Part shown: one piece after another, positions 18,040-26,790 of the stretch
How the letters are laid out: every line of letters starts with the position of its first letter
Numbering within the stretch: the first letter of the stretch is position 1
Assembly: GCF_031010195.1 (NCBI RefSeq)
Contig: NZ_JAUAMC010000003.1
Span: 372,001 to 436,000 of the forward strand
From: Halomonas sp. SpR8
GTDB lineage: Bacteria; Pseudomonadota; Gammaproteobacteria; Pseudomonadales; Halomonadaceae
Length of the DNA stretch: 64,000 bases
Direction of reading: 5' to 3'
Program-made: the position numbers and the translations under genes
Notes under the pieces: model-generated
What the model was told of the DNA's origin: nothing
The model's input: the letters and a program-made list of their open reading frames with translations, nothing else
Databases searched by the model: none

Positions 18040-19157
18040 TACATCTCTCCTTCATCGAGTGCATCTACCGCGGTGGGTAACGTTAGCGGCGCGGCAAGTA
18101 CCGCCCGCCCTTCCGTAACGCTCAACCGCTCGGCATGTTCAGGAGATAGCATCAACTGACCGGTGGGCGAGAGCGCGTATCGCGCGACGATGCAACGGAA
18201 CTCACTCAGCTTTTGATTGGCAACCAGCGCCGGTTCAGCGTCAGGCAATGTGTGCTCCGGGCGTATGCGTACCGGATGCCAGGCGGCACTGCGGAAAGTT
18301 TGCAGCCGTTCGCGCTCGGCTTTGACAATCGGCCCGGCGTCGAAAATATCCACATGCCGCGAACGCACAAAGCCCTCGGCCAGCATCTCTTCCAGCGCCT
18401 CTTCGTGGGCCGGGTGCTCACGGCCTATCGCGGCACGCGCCTGGGGCGTTAGCAGCGGCAAATAGAGCGGAAACTGGGGCATGACTTCGGCAATAAAGCT
18501 TTTCGAACGCACTCCGGCAATGTGATTCATATCCTGGAAGCTGCGGGCGAAAAAGTGCCGCCCGACGCTCTCCCAGAACGGCGATTCGCTGCGGGTATCC
18601 AAGTAGCCGGGGAATGCCACCGCCAGAATGCGCGAAAAGCGCTCAGGGTACTGGGCGATAAACATCAGCCGCGCCCGACGTAAAAGACTTTCCGCGCTGG
18701 TCCCTTTATAGCGCGGGTTAAGCGAGAAAGCGCACAGCAGCGTGGCATCAGAGACTTCATGGGAGAGCGCCAGCGTCTGCACCTCGCGGCGCACGTTGAG
18801 CTGCTGGGAAGCGTGAATCAGCGTTTCCTGACGGTAAGTGTAATAGGCCTCGTTGGCGCCCGCCTGGGCACGGATAGTGGCCGTACCCAGCACTTCCTCG
18901 CGCGTATCGTCCGCCAGGACAAACGTATAGTGCTCGTCTTCTGGAAACTCAACGTCACCGTTAAAGGCGTCTTGAGAGCGCGCAATGCGCTCCTGAAGCC
19001 GCTCACGGTTGGCGGGTAAGTTGGTAAGCCTTGGCACCGCGTGCTCAGCCAACTGCTCCAGCGCCATGAGATCTGACGCTTTAACGGGTCGAACTACCAG
19101 CATTCTCGACGCCTCCCCTTCCGTTAACACGACTGACGCAGCCTGTTGTTCACTCAT
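18039..19157 (-). CDS. aruF: Arginine N-succinyltransferase, alpha subunit (AruF)
   Basis: Partner subunit of the heteromeric arginine/ornithine succinyltransferase. The 372-residue protein begins with an N-terminal extension before [20 protein letters not shown] and ends in an acidic tail. The core segments [18 protein letters not shown] and [15 protein letters not shown] match the homologous parts of the downstream subunit, showing an ancient duplication. Its ATG overlaps the aruC stop by 4 bases. E. coli has a single AstA; the split arrangement is typical of pseudomonads and halomonads. Confidence 0.95.
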   Translation of the reverse strand: MSEQQAASVVLTEGEASRMLVVRPVKASDLMALEQLAEHAVPRLTNLPANRERLQERIARSQDAFNGDVEFPEDEHYTFVLADDTREEVLGTATIRAQAGANEAYYTYRQETLIHASQQLNVRREVQTLALSHEVSDATLLCAFSLNPRYKGTSAESLLRRARLMFIAQYPERFSRILAVAFPGYLDTRSESPFWESVGRHFFARSFQDMNHIAGVRSKSFIAEVMPQFPLYLPLLTPQARAAIGREHPAHEEALEEMLAEGFVRSRHVDIFDAGPIVKAERERLQTFRSAAWHPVRIRPEHTLPDAEPALVANQKLSEFRCIVARYALSPTGQLMLSPEHAERLSVTEGRAVLAAPLTLPTAVDALDEGEM

Positions 19158-20368
19158 GCGGCCGCAACTAACCGCTCAATCGCGCGCTCCAAGCGGGCCA
19201 TGCCCTCGGCGATATCCGCCTCTGGAATAACGAGCGAAGGCGCCATGCGCAGTACGTTCGGCCCGGCGATCAGCGCCATCAGGCCCTCTTCAATGGCCAG
19301 TGGCAGAATATCCTTGGCGCGGCCTTCAAAGGCGTCCGACATCTGGGCGCCCATCAACAGGCCCATACCACGAATCTCTTTGAACACGCCGTGCTTGCGG
19401 TTGATGGTCTCCAAATGCTCGCGGAACAGATCGTGACGCTTTTTGACCCCCTCAAGCACCTCGGGGGTGTCGATAAATTCAACTGCCGCCAGAGCAACGG
19501 CGGATGCCAGCGCGTTACCGCCATAGGTAGAGCCGTGGGTACCGATAACTAACGATTTAGCCACCGAGTCGATTGCCAGCATGGCGCCAATGGGGAAACC
19601 GCCGCCCAGGGATTTCGCGCTGGTGAGAATATCCGGCTTAATGCCGTAATTTTTATAGGCGTAGAGTTCGCCGCTGCGGCCAACGCCGGTTTGCACTTCG
19701 TCAAAAATCAGCAGTGCGTTATGTTCATCACAAAGGTCGCGCAGACCCTGGAGGAATGCTTGCGTGCTGGGCACGATACCGCCCTCGCCCTGCATGGGCT
19801 CGACCATAATCGCGCAGGTATCGTCGCCGACCAGCTTGCGCACGCTTTCCAGATCGTTGTAGTTGGCGTGCAGAATGCCGCCGGGCACCGGGCCAAAGCC
19901 TTGGGAGTACTTGGGTTGGCCACCCACGCTGACGGTAAAGAAAGTGCGGCCGTGGAAAGATTGGTAGAACGAGATGATTTTATCTTTGTTTTCACCGTGG
20001 TTATCCACCGCCCAGCGGCGCGCCAGCTTAAGCGCAGCTTCATTGGCTTCACCGCCAGAGGAGCACAAGAACACTTTATCGGCGAAGGTACGCTCGACCA
20101 GCGTTTTGGCGAGGGCAAGCGCTGGCTCGTTGGTGAATACGTTGGAGAGGTGCCACAGCTTTTCGCCCTGCTCTTTGAGCGCATTGACCAACACTGGATG
20201 GCAATGACCAAGGGAGTTAACCGCAATGCCCCCGGCAAAATCGATATATTCACGCCCCTGCTGATCCCACAAGCGGCTACCTTCACCACGCACGGGAATG
20301 ACCTGCTGTGGTGAGTAGTTGGGCGTCATGTAGTGGTCGTAATCTTGACGGCTTGGGGTATGGCTCAT
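19154..20368 (-). CDS. aruC: Succinylornithine / acetylornithine aminotransferase
   Basis: PLP enzyme that converts N2-succinylornithine plus 2-oxoglutarate to succinylglutamate semialdehyde and glutamate; members of this family also act as acetylornithine aminotransferase (ArgD). The 404-residue class III aminotransferase has [16 protein letters not shown], the cofactor-contact [13 protein letters not shown], and the Schiff-base lysine K252 in [13 protein letters not shown]. It is first in the operon, followed by 4-base overlaps. The 101-bp gap upstream separates it from the AraC regulator. Confidence 0.96.
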   Translation of the reverse strand: MSHTPSRQDYDHYMTPNYSPQQVIPVRGEGSRLWDQQGREYIDFAGGIAVNSLGHCHPVLVNALKEQGEKLWHLSNVFTNEPALALAKTLVERTFADKVFLCSSGGEANEAALKLARRWAVDNHGENKDKIISFYQSFHGRTFFTVSVGGQPKYSQGFGPVPGGILHANYNDLESVRKLVGDDTCAIMVEPMQGEGGIVPSTQAFLQGLRDLCDEHNALLIFDEVQTGVGRSGELYAYKNYGIKPDILTSAKSLGGGFPIGAMLAIDSVAKSLVIGTHGSTYGGNALASAVALAAVEFIDTPEVLEGVKKRHDLFREHLETINRKHGVFKEIRGMGLLMGAQMSDAFEGRAKDILPLAIEEGLMALIAGPNVLRMAPSLVIPEADIAEGMARLERAIERLVAAA

Positions 20369-20469
20369 GGGACGCTAGCTCCAGTGGAGGAAAGGAATGC
20401 AAACAGTATAAGGGGCCAACAAGGTTGCCCGCTTTCAGTAATGGGACGGCAAATTATGAATAGCGGCGC

Positions 20470-21447
20470 TTATCCCAGGCGCTCTTCTCGCGGCGTCATG
20501 CCGAAATGGTGTCGGTAGGCGGTAGAAAAGTGAGCGCCAGAGGAGAACCCTGTGGCAAAAGCAATATCGCCTACCGGCCGATCGCTCTCACGCAGTTGCT
20601 TGCGGGCTTCCCGCAAGCGTAAGTCGAGATAGTAACGGCTAGGCACCATTTGAAGATATTTCTTAAATAGCCGCTCCAACTGACGCCGGGAAATCCCCAG
20701 GTGCTCAGCCAGCTCCAGGGTCGAGAGCGGCTCCTCTATGTTGGCTTCCATCAGTGTCACGGCATCCACCAGGCTCTGCGGCGCGTGGCCCAGACGGCTA
20801 CGCAGCGGCACGTGCTGGCGCTCATCTGCCATGCGAATGCGGTCGCAAGCAAACTGTTCAGACACCTGCTCCGCCAAGCGCGCTCCGTGATGCTGACCAA
20901 TCAGCGTGAGGATTAAGTCCATGGCAGCAGTACCGCCCGCGCAGGTGAGTCTATCGCGGTCAATTTCAAACAGCTGTTGAGAAAGCGTCACCTGCGGATA
21001 AGCCTGGGAAAAGGCCTCAAAACGCTGCCAGGGCAGCGTCGCCCGATAACCTTCTAGCAAACCACAGCGCGCCAATACCTCCGTGCCACCGGCTAGCCCG
21101 CCCAGTGCCACACCGCGCCCCTGGTGCCCTCTTAACCATTCGTTCAGCTTGGCAGGCAGCGTATAGGGCAGCGGCGTCGGTGCGCATACTAACAGCAAGT
21201 CGAGTGGGCTTAGAGCAGTACTGAGCTCATGTTGCGCTATTAGCGAAAGCTGGGCGCCACTTCGCACGGGTTCATCATTGAGGCTAAGCGTGACGGTTTG
21301 GTAAAGCATTTGCCCACTTAGCTGGTTAGCCATTTGCAGCGGCTCCAGCGCACTGGCGTGGGTCAATAGCGAAAACCCCGGCAACAGCAGAAAGGCCACC
21401 CGCCGACGAGAGATACCAGTTTGAGAAGTTAACGGGTTGGGCAGCAT
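20470..21447 (-). CDS. GlxA-type AraC regulator (ArgR-like) of the arginine operon
   Basis: A regulator of about 325 residues from the ATG at 21447. The N-terminal DJ-1/PfpI-like domain begins RRVAFLLLPGFSLLTHASALEPLQ, and the C-terminal AraC domain has LELAEHLGISRRQLERLF and VGDIAFATGFSSGAHFS. In Pseudomonas, the related ArgR activates the aru operon in response to arginine; the position directly upstream of aruC supports the same role here (inference). An upstream in-frame ATG at 21516 would add 23 residues encoded largely by a tandem repeat, so the shorter form is preferred. Confidence 0.88.
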   Translation of the reverse strand: MLPNPLTSQTGISRRRVAFLLLPGFSLLTHASALEPLQMANQLSGQMLYQTVTLSLNDEPVRSGAQLSLIAQHELSTALSPLDLLLVCAPTPLPYTLPAKLNEWLRGHQGRGVALGGLAGGTEVLARCGLLEGYRATLPWQRFEAFSQAYPQVTLSQQLFEIDRDRLTCAGGTAAMDLILTLIGQHHGARLAEQVSEQFACDRIRMADERQHVPLRSRLGHAPQSLVDAVTLMEANIEEPLSTLELAEHLGISRRQLERLFKKYLQMVPSRYYLDLRLREARKQLRESDRPVGDIAFATGFSSGAHFSTAYRHHFGMTPREERLG

Positions 21448-21468
21448 GATAGCTGACTGGGTTGTATA

Positions 21469-21513
21469 AAAAGCTGCATAAAAAACCGCGTGAAAAGCTG
21501 CATGAAAAACCGC
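21469..21513. repeat. 24-bp tandem duplication upstream of the AraC regulator
   Basis: A 21-base string beginning AAAAGCTGCAT and ending ACCGC occurs at 21469-21489 and again, with one change, at 21493-21513. It lies in the leader of the AraC gene and creates the odd alternating N-terminal extension if the longer start is used. Confidence 0.8.
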
Positions 21514-21602
21514 CATTGGCCTAGGGAAGCGACCATCTTACCCAATTGCGTAGAGGATGGCAGCGTTATGACCACTGCAGCAAAAACGTGACGCATGAAT
21601 GC

Positions 21603-21630
21603 AAATTGCCGGGCCAAAGCCCGGCAATTT
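21603..21630 (-). terminator. Perfect 12-bp hairpin, terminator
   Basis: AAATTGCCGGGC (21603-21614) pairs with GCCCGGCAATTT (21619-21630) around CAAA. It lies downstream of the small membrane protein gene. The T-run is short, but stem quality and position support a terminator. Confidence 0.75.
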
Positions 21631-21646
21631 AAAGCCTAGTTAAGCA

Positions 21647-21862
21647 CTAATTTCCCCGATTAATAATGCCTAACACGACGATACTGACCACGATCACGCC
21701 GAGAACAATCACCACCAGAGGGAGCAGCTTGTATAACCCCTCTGGTCGCTTCTTGGCTTCGGGCTGTAGATGCGGTTTTGAGGTTTCATAATCCTCAGGT
21801 ATCCGCTCATTGAGAATGTGTTGCTTCTCTTCTTCCGGCGTTTTGCTCTCCCTAGTATCCAT
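21647..21862 (-). CDS. Small single-span membrane protein, function unknown
   Basis: A 71-residue protein beginning MDTRESKTPEEEKQHIL. The N-terminal 43 residues are highly charged, then one transmembrane segment (LYKLLPLVVIVLGVIVVSIV, about residues 43-66) and a short tail. A strong AGGAGG lies 5 bases before the ATG at 21862, which rules out the ATG two codons upstream. No family is recognised. Between fabV and a terminator it probably forms its own short transcript or follows fabV by read-through. Confidence 0.75.
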   Translation of the reverse strand: MDTRESKTPEEEKQHILNERIPEDYETSKPHLQPEAKKRPEGLYKLLPLVVIVLGVIVVSIVVLGIINRGN

Positions 21863-21917
21863 AAACACCTCCTGCGTTCCGGTCGAATGGCGCGGCGCTA
21901 GCGCGTCAGTGAATGGC

Positions 21918-23129
21918 TTACAGATTCACAACGTCAAACTTAACCTCTGGGTTGACGTCGGCATCGTAATCAACATCGTCACGCTCGAAACCAAACAGTT
22001 TCAAGAATTCGTGCTTATACCCAGCATAGTCGGTAATTTCGAAAAGGTTTTCGGTGGTGACTTCTGGCCATAGATCCTGGCAGGCTTGCTGCACGTCGTC
22101 GCGCAACTCCCAATCGTCTAAGCGTAGGCGACCCGCTTCGTCGGTAGCAAGTTCGCCACGCAGCCCTTTGGCTGAATAGAGCTGCTCACCGAATAGCCGG
22201 TTCAACTGATCAATTGTGCCTTCGTGCAGGCCCTGCTCTTTCATGATGCGATAGACCATAGCGATGTAAAGCGGCATGACCGGAATCGCTGCGCTGGCCT
22301 GGGTGACCACCGACTTAAGCACCGCCACGTTGGCACCGCCGCCGCTGGTTTTTAACTTGCTGTCGATCGCCGTTGCGGCGCGATCAAGGTCTTCCTTGGC
22401 TTTACCCAACGCACCGTGCCAGTAGATCGGCCAGGTGATTTCGGTGCCAATATAGCTAAACGCTACGCTGCGAGCGCCTTCTGCCAACACACCAGCTTGA
22501 TCGAGGGCTTCCATCCACAGCTCCCAATCTTCGCCACCCATCACGGTGATGGTGTCGTCGATCTCCTGCTGGGTAGCGGGCTCGACTTCCGCTTCAATAA
22601 TCGCGTCTTTATTAGTATCGATAGCGGTGGCGCGGTAGGTTTCGCCAATTGGCTTTAGACTGGACCGTTTGAGTTCGCCGCTGTCTGGCAGCTTACGCAC
22701 GGGGGATGCCAGCGAATACACCACCAAATCGATTTCACCCATATCCTGCTTGATCAGCTCAATGGCTTTTTCCCGCGCCTCGTGTGAGAACGCATCGCCG
22801 TTGATCGAGTTGCTATATAGGCCTTCTTGCTTGGCGAACTTGTCGAAGGCAGCGCTGTTGTACCAACCGGCGGTGCCTGGCTTTTTGTCGGTGGCTGGCT
22901 TTTCAAAGAACACGCCCAGGGTGTCTGCGCCGTAGCCAAACGCCGCGGTGATACGCGCGGCTAATCCATAGCCACTTGAGGCCCCAATAACGAGCACTTT
23001 TTTTGGGCCAGCCTGCTTATCCAAGCCGCGGGCGCGGGTCGCTTCGATCTGTTCGCGAACGTTCTGCTCACAGCCGACAGGATGAGTGGTGGTACAAATA
23101 AAGCCGCGCACTTTGGGTTTAATAATCAC
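21918..23129 (-). CDS. fabV: Enoyl-ACP reductase FabV (trans-2-enoyl-CoA reductase)
   Basis: NADH-dependent reduction of trans-2-enoyl-ACP/CoA, last step of each fatty-acid elongation cycle; FabV enzymes are known to be poorly inhibited by triclosan. The 403-residue protein starts at a GTG (23129) with GAGG 6 bases upstream; this gives the standard start (M)[19 protein letters not shown] and the normal length, unlike the longer frame. The NAD-binding [16 protein letters not shown] and the FabV active site Y-x8-K ([11 protein letters not shown]) are present. It stands apart from other fatty-acid genes. Confidence 0.97.
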   Translation of the reverse strand: MIIKPKVRGFICTTTHPVGCEQNVREQIEATRARGLDKQAGPKKVLVIGASSGYGLAARITAAFGYGADTLGVFFEKPATDKKPGTAGWYNSAAFDKFAKQEGLYSNSINGDAFSHEAREKAIELIKQDMGEIDLVVYSLASPVRKLPDSGELKRSSLKPIGETYRATAIDTNKDAIIEAEVEPATQQEIDDTITVMGGEDWELWMEALDQAGVLAEGARSVAFSYIGTEITWPIYWHGALGKAKEDLDRAATAIDSKLKTSGGGANVAVLKSVVTQASAAIPVMPLYIAMVYRIMKEQGLHEGTIDQLNRLFGEQLYSAKGLRGELATDEAGRLRLDDWELRDDVQQACQDLWPEVTTENLFEITDYAGYKHEFLKLFGFERDDVDYDADVNPEVKFDVVNL

Positions 23130-23253
23130 ATCGAACCTCGTTATAGGATTGATTTTGCTTTTGACATCATAACTAGCAACATCGTTTTGCCATAGCGTTT
23201 GCCACAGCAATGTCATGATTCAGTGGGGGTATTCTAGCGGTCTCTGGGCAGCC

Positions 23254-23307
23254 TGTCCGCTCTTGAGCGATTGTCCATCTTTAAGCGTTAGTCTGCCCTT
23301 GAGCTAG
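23254..23307. repeat. Degenerate 18-bp tandem repeat, three copies
   Basis: Units at 23254-23271, 23272-23289 and 23290-23307 share the pattern TGTCC-N-TCTTGAGCG with substitutions. They lie in the gap between fabV and the 128-residue hypothetical gene, just before a 12-bp array. Confidence 0.6.
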
Positions 23308-23336
23308 AGGCGCTTTCGCGTCACGATAGCTGCCCC

Positions 23337-23384
23337 AGTACTTGTGCCAGTACCTGTATCGGTACTCATATCGGTACTTGTGTC
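23337..23384. repeat. 12-bp tandem repeat, four copies
   Basis: Units AGTACTTGTGCC, AGTACCTGTATC, GGTACTCATATC and GGTACTTGTGTC run end to end. They lie upstream of the hypothetical gene at 23410. Being a multiple of three, they extend an open frame upstream of the true start, but the ribosome-binding site argues they are not translated. Confidence 0.85.
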
Positions 23385-23409
23385 AGCAACGACTTCCCAT
23401 GAGGCGATC

Positions 23410-23796
23410 ATGAATGCACAGCAGCTAGTAGATGAACGCGGCGATTTATGGCTGGCGCTAGCCCCGCTGTGGCTGGACCGTGAACCCAGCGAGCGCGATT
23501 ACGCGCGCATGGTCGAGGTCATAGAGCGCTATGATATGACCCTTAACGAGCTTGAGTGGATGTTTCGCCTGGAAATGGCGCCGGTGCTGTCGCGCCACCA
23601 ACTCTCTATTGCTAGCGAGTGGCGACAGTTTAATGACCGTAAGCTGATGCAGCAGTTGGTCAATCACAATTTGCGCTTAAAGGGCTGGCGGCGCAAAAGT
23701 TGGGCACTGTTTTCAGGCTTAACCACCATGATGGTACGTCATCGCTTGAACGCACTAATGAGTCGCGTGGCCGTCTCGCGAGGGGAGCAAGCCTAG
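23410..23796 (+). CDS. Hypothetical protein, 128 residues
   Basis: A soluble, helical, charged protein (MNAQQLVDERGDLWLALAPL, then LDREPSERDYARMVEVIE). The repeating LWLDRE/ELEWMF pattern suggests a small alpha-helical domain; a DUF7079-like family is possible but not certain. The ATG at 23410 is chosen because GAGG lies 6 bases before it; the longer frame would translate a tandem repeat. Its stop codon overlaps that of the convergent glutathione peroxidase gene. Function unknown. Confidence 0.72.
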   Translation: MNAQQLVDERGDLWLALAPLWLDREPSERDYARMVEVIERYDMTLNELEWMFRLEMAPVLSRHQLSIASEWRQFNDRKLMQQLVNHNLRLKGWRRKSWALFSGLTTMMVRHRLNALMSRVAVSRGEQA

Positions 23797-24281
23797 GGGT
23801 AGGTTTGATCGAGGGCTTCTTCTAACGCCAAGCGCAGCGGCCGTCCATGATCGCGAGGCCCAAAGCGGGCAATGACGTTGCCATCACGGCCTACCAGAAA
23901 CTTAGTAAAGTTCCATTTGATCGCTTGCGTACCCAGCACACCAGGCGCCTCGCCCTTAAGCCATATAAATAGCGGATGCGCATCTCCCCCGTTCACTTTC
24001 ACCTTCTCCATCAGCGGAAACGTCACCCCAAACTGCTGCTCTCCAAACTGGCAGAACGCTTGGGCGTTTTCCGGCGACTGGCGGCCAAACTGGTTGCACG
24101 GAAAACCAAGCACGGTGAAGCCGCGATCTCGGTAACGTTGATAGAGGGTTTCGAGCTCCTTTAGCTGCGGCGTGAAGCCGCATTGGCTGGCGACATTGAC
24201 CACTAAAAGCACTTGGCCGCGCAGTGCACGCAAATTAAACGGCAGCCCTTGGTGGTTAAAACAATCTTGATCGTAAATCAT
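23793..24281 (-). CDS. Glutathione peroxidase
   Basis: Thiol peroxidase that reduces hydroperoxides with glutathione or thioredoxin. From the ATG at 24281 the protein has 162 residues. The peroxidatic cysteine is C34 in NVASQCGFTP (cysteine, not selenocysteine), followed by the conserved GFPCNQFG and the WNFTKFLV motif. It resembles BtuE/BsaA-type bacterial enzymes. An alternative ATG 24 bases upstream is less likely, since it adds residues not typical of the family. Confidence 0.95.
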   Translation of the reverse strand: MIYDQDCFNHQGLPFNLRALRGQVLLVVNVASQCGFTPQLKELETLYQRYRDRGFTVLGFPCNQFGRQSPENAQAFCQFGEQQFGVTFPLMEKVKVNGGDAHPLFIWLKGEAPGVLGTQAIKWNFTKFLVGRDGNVIARFGPRDHGRPLRLALEEALDQTYP

Positions 24282-24340
24282 CGTTAAGCCCCACAAACAC
24301 CCCAAACGGCATAGCAGTTACCATGCCACGGCTATACTTT

Positions 24341-24958
24341 TTACACCAGTGGCCCGGCAACCACTCTTAACGCCAGCGTGATTAGCAGCACCCCGGTAAT
24401 CCGATTGATCCAGTGAGCACGCTGTTGCAGCCAAGGCAGAATGCGCGAGTGCGAAAGCACCAGCGCTACGAGTACGTACCAGCCCCCATCAATAATCATC
24501 GCCGTCAACACAATGATAGCCTTAGCGAGCACGCTCATATCAGGGGTGACAAACTGGCTCAGCAGCGCGACAAAAAACAGTATCAGCTTAGGATTGCCTA
24601 GCGCGACCAGCACGCCCTCTTTGGCTGCCTGCTGTCGGCTAGTGGCAATGGCCTCGGGCCGTAGGGCGCCTGCTTTGCCTGCTCGCAGCGCTTTAATGCC
24701 CAGCCACGCCAAGTAGGCGGCGCCACACCAGGTAATCAATTGGAACAGCAGCGGGTAACCGGCGATTAATGCGCCCAATCCCCACACGGTTAACAGTGCA
24801 TAAAACCCCACCCCAAACGCATGAAATATCGCTGCGGTCACCCCAGAAAAGCGACCACCGCCTAGCGTATGGCGCAGCACCAGCGCCAAGCTTGGCCCCG
24901 GCGACATAGCCCCCATGGCACAGATAGCGGCTAATGATAGCCATAGCGTCAACGGCAT
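24341..24958 (-). CDS. LysE/RhtB-family amino-acid exporter
   Basis: A 205-residue inner-membrane protein with about six hydrophobic segments. The signature GAMSPGPSLALVLRHTLGGGR lies near residue 20, followed by FHAFGVGFYALLTVWGL and LVALGNPKLILFFVALL. Family members export amino acids such as homoserine, threonine or leucine; the substrate here is unknown. The ATG at 24958 has CGAGGA 6 bases upstream, and the upstream extension does not look like protein of this family. Confidence 0.92.
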   Translation of the reverse strand: MPLTLWLSLAAICAMGAMSPGPSLALVLRHTLGGGRFSGVTAAIFHAFGVGFYALLTVWGLGALIAGYPLLFQLITWCGAAYLAWLGIKALRAGKAGALRPEAIATSRQQAAKEGVLVALGNPKLILFFVALLSQFVTPDMSVLAKAIIVLTAMIIDGGWYVLVALVLSHSRILPWLQQRAHWINRITGVLLITLALRVVAGPLV

Positions 24959-25169
24959 CCCGGTTCCTCGTTGAAAGGTCGATATCACAGTATGTAGGCT
25001 GGCAGCCAGTATACGCCAAGCCAAGCCGCAGGTTGGCGAGCGTCTTAAATAACGCTGTTAGCATGGTACGCTGTTGGGTAAAATTTGCCCCTTTAGCGCT
25101 TATTTTCACTTATTTCTTTCAGAATCGTCGCTCAATACGAGGGGCGTATGGCTAACACAGGACGGCAAC

Positions 25170-25904
25170 ATGGGTAGGGCTTTTCAGAACCGTAAGGAAT
25201 CCATGGCCAAAACGGCCGATGCAAAGACCAAGGTGTACAGCAAATATGGCCGCGAAATTTACGTTTGCGCCAAAGCGGGTGGCAGCGACCCGAATGGTAA
25301 TTTAGCGCTACGCGGCTTAATGGAGCGGGCTAAAAAAGACCAGGTGCCTTCGCACGTTATCGATAAAGCACTCGACAAAGCCAGCGGCGCCGGCGGCGAA
25401 GACTTCTCAGCTGCTCGTTACGAAGGCTTTGGTCCTGGCAATGTGATGGTGATTGTCGACTGCCTTACCGATAACCCCAACCGCACCTTTGGCGACGTGC
25501 GTGGCTGCTTTACCAAAACCAAGAGTAAAATCGGCACCCCCGGCAGCGTCAGCCATATGTTCGACCACTGTGCAATCTTCTCTTTCGCTGGGAGCGATGA
25601 GGAGGCGGTGCTGGAAGCCTTGATGGAAGCCGATGTCGATGTGACGGACATTGAGCAGGAGGCCGAACGCATCACCGTTTTCGCCCCGCACACCGACTAC
25701 GCCAAAGCCAAACAGGCACTGTTAGATGCGTTTGGCGAAATTGACTTTGAAGTTGACGAGATCCAGTTCCTGCCACAAACCACCACCCCGGTTGAGGGCG
25801 ACGACGTGGCGATGTTTGAAAAATTCCTGGGCATGCTTAACGAGCTGGACGATGTGCAAAACGTCTATCACAGTGGAGAATTGCCCGAATCAGCAGATGC
25901 CTAA
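25170..25904 (+). CDS. YebC/PmpR-family protein (YeeN type)
   Basis: A 244-residue member of the YebC/TACO1 family, DNA-binding regulators or translation factors acting at proline-rich stretches. The start [20 protein letters not shown] and [16 protein letters not shown] identify the YeeN-like subgroup rather than the canonical YebC with GHSKW. Conserved segments include [20 protein letters not shown] and [14 protein letters not shown]. The ATG at 25170 is used; the upstream extension to 25074 is not conserved. Confidence 0.93.
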   Translation: MGRAFQNRKESMAKTADAKTKVYSKYGREIYVCAKAGGSDPNGNLALRGLMERAKKDQVPSHVIDKALDKASGAGGEDFSAARYEGFGPGNVMVIVDCLTDNPNRTFGDVRGCFTKTKSKIGTPGSVSHMFDHCAIFSFAGSDEEAVLEALMEADVDVTDIEQEAERITVFAPHTDYAKAKQALLDAFGEIDFEVDEIQFLPQTTTPVEGDDVAMFEKFLGMLNELDDVQNVYHSGELPESADA

Positions 25905-25918
25905 TCAATCGCTGTCGC

Positions 25919-26752
25919 TTAAGTAGACGCTGCCGCGTTGCGGGCATCCAACGCGGCGTCTGGTGGCAACAGCGCTGACTGCACCCCCGCGGCACTTAGT
26001 ACCATTTTACCGCGCACAGTTAAGTCGGTAATAAACAAGAACTGCTGCCGTGGGTCCACCGGATAGGCGCGTATGCGGTAGTGCGTTCCCCAGGGTTTCT
26101 CCTCGGCTACCACAATGATCGGTTGATCGAATTTGAGATAGGCGCTGGTCAGTGCCACATCTCGCAACGCCTTGCGTACCCAGCCTGCCTCATGCTCAGG
26201 GTGTAAATAAAAACTCGCTACGCACTGTAAACTGGTGCCCCCATTATTAGCGTTGTAGACAGCGTGATCCCAGAGCTTTAAGTGCGGCACGGCAACTAAA
26301 TCATCGTCGGGTGTTTGGATATCAACGGTGCGTAAACCAACGTGTTTGACCTCGCCATAAGTGCCTTCAATGTTGACCCAGTCCCCAGGGCGGTAAGGCA
26401 GTTCAATGGCTGAAACAACCCCCGCAATCAGGCTGCTCACATAGTCCTTCATGGCAAAACCAATGGCTAAGCCCAGCGCCCCCAGCAGCGTCACCATATT
26501 GCGCAGCGACGGCTCGATAATAATCGGCACAATAATGGCGAGCGCGGTGATCAAAATTAACAAACGCGTCAGCGGTACCAGTGCAAAAATACGAAAACGC
26601 ACTTGTCCGTGTAAGCGGCTAGCCAACCAGTTTAAACCGCGCTGACTGACAATAATCAACACAATAGCACTTGCAAGCACTACTCCCAGGGTAATCAGCG
26701 CTTGGCTATCAATATCGTTAAACAGTCGGGCGTACTTCTGTTGTTCATCCAT
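25919..26752 (-). CDS. Mechanosensitive ion channel (MscS family)
   Basis: A 277-residue small-conductance channel that would release solutes on hypo-osmotic shock, an expected need in a halophile. Three N-terminal transmembrane segments are followed by the pore-lining helix region LLGALGLAIGFAMKDYVSSLIAGV and the beta domain (RPGDWVNIEGTYGEVKHVGLRTV). GGAGGG lies 5 bases before the ATG at 26752. It follows a 385-residue unknown gene by 38 bp on the same strand, probably as an operon. Confidence 0.94.
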   Translation of the reverse strand: MDEQQKYARLFNDIDSQALITLGVVLASAIVLIIVSQRGLNWLASRLHGQVRFRIFALVPLTRLLILITALAIIVPIIIEPSLRNMVTLLGALGLAIGFAMKDYVSSLIAGVVSAIELPYRPGDWVNIEGTYGEVKHVGLRTVDIQTPDDDLVAVPHLKLWDHAVYNANNGGTSLQCVASFYLHPEHEAGWVRKALRDVALTSAYLKFDQPIIVVAEEKPWGTHYRIRAYPVDPRQQFLFITDLTVRGKMVLSAAGVQSALLPPDAALDARNAAAST

Positions 26753-26790
26753 GGTTGCCCTCCACGGGCCTGTCACTAATAGCGGGCTGC

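Noticed and set aside
19691..20314. Long open frame (207 residues) opposite aruC
   Set aside because: It is the antisense shadow of a well-conserved aminotransferase gene with high third-base GC; no ribosome-binding site or recognisable protein.
23337..23384. Possible CRISPR or attachment-site repeat
   Set aside because: Units are adjacent with no spacers, no integrase or cas gene is nearby; simple tandem repeat.
23344..23409. Upstream extension of the 128-residue hypothetical protein (PVPVSVLISVLVS)
   Set aside because: It is encoded by the 12-bp tandem repeat and there is a better ribosome-binding site at 23401.
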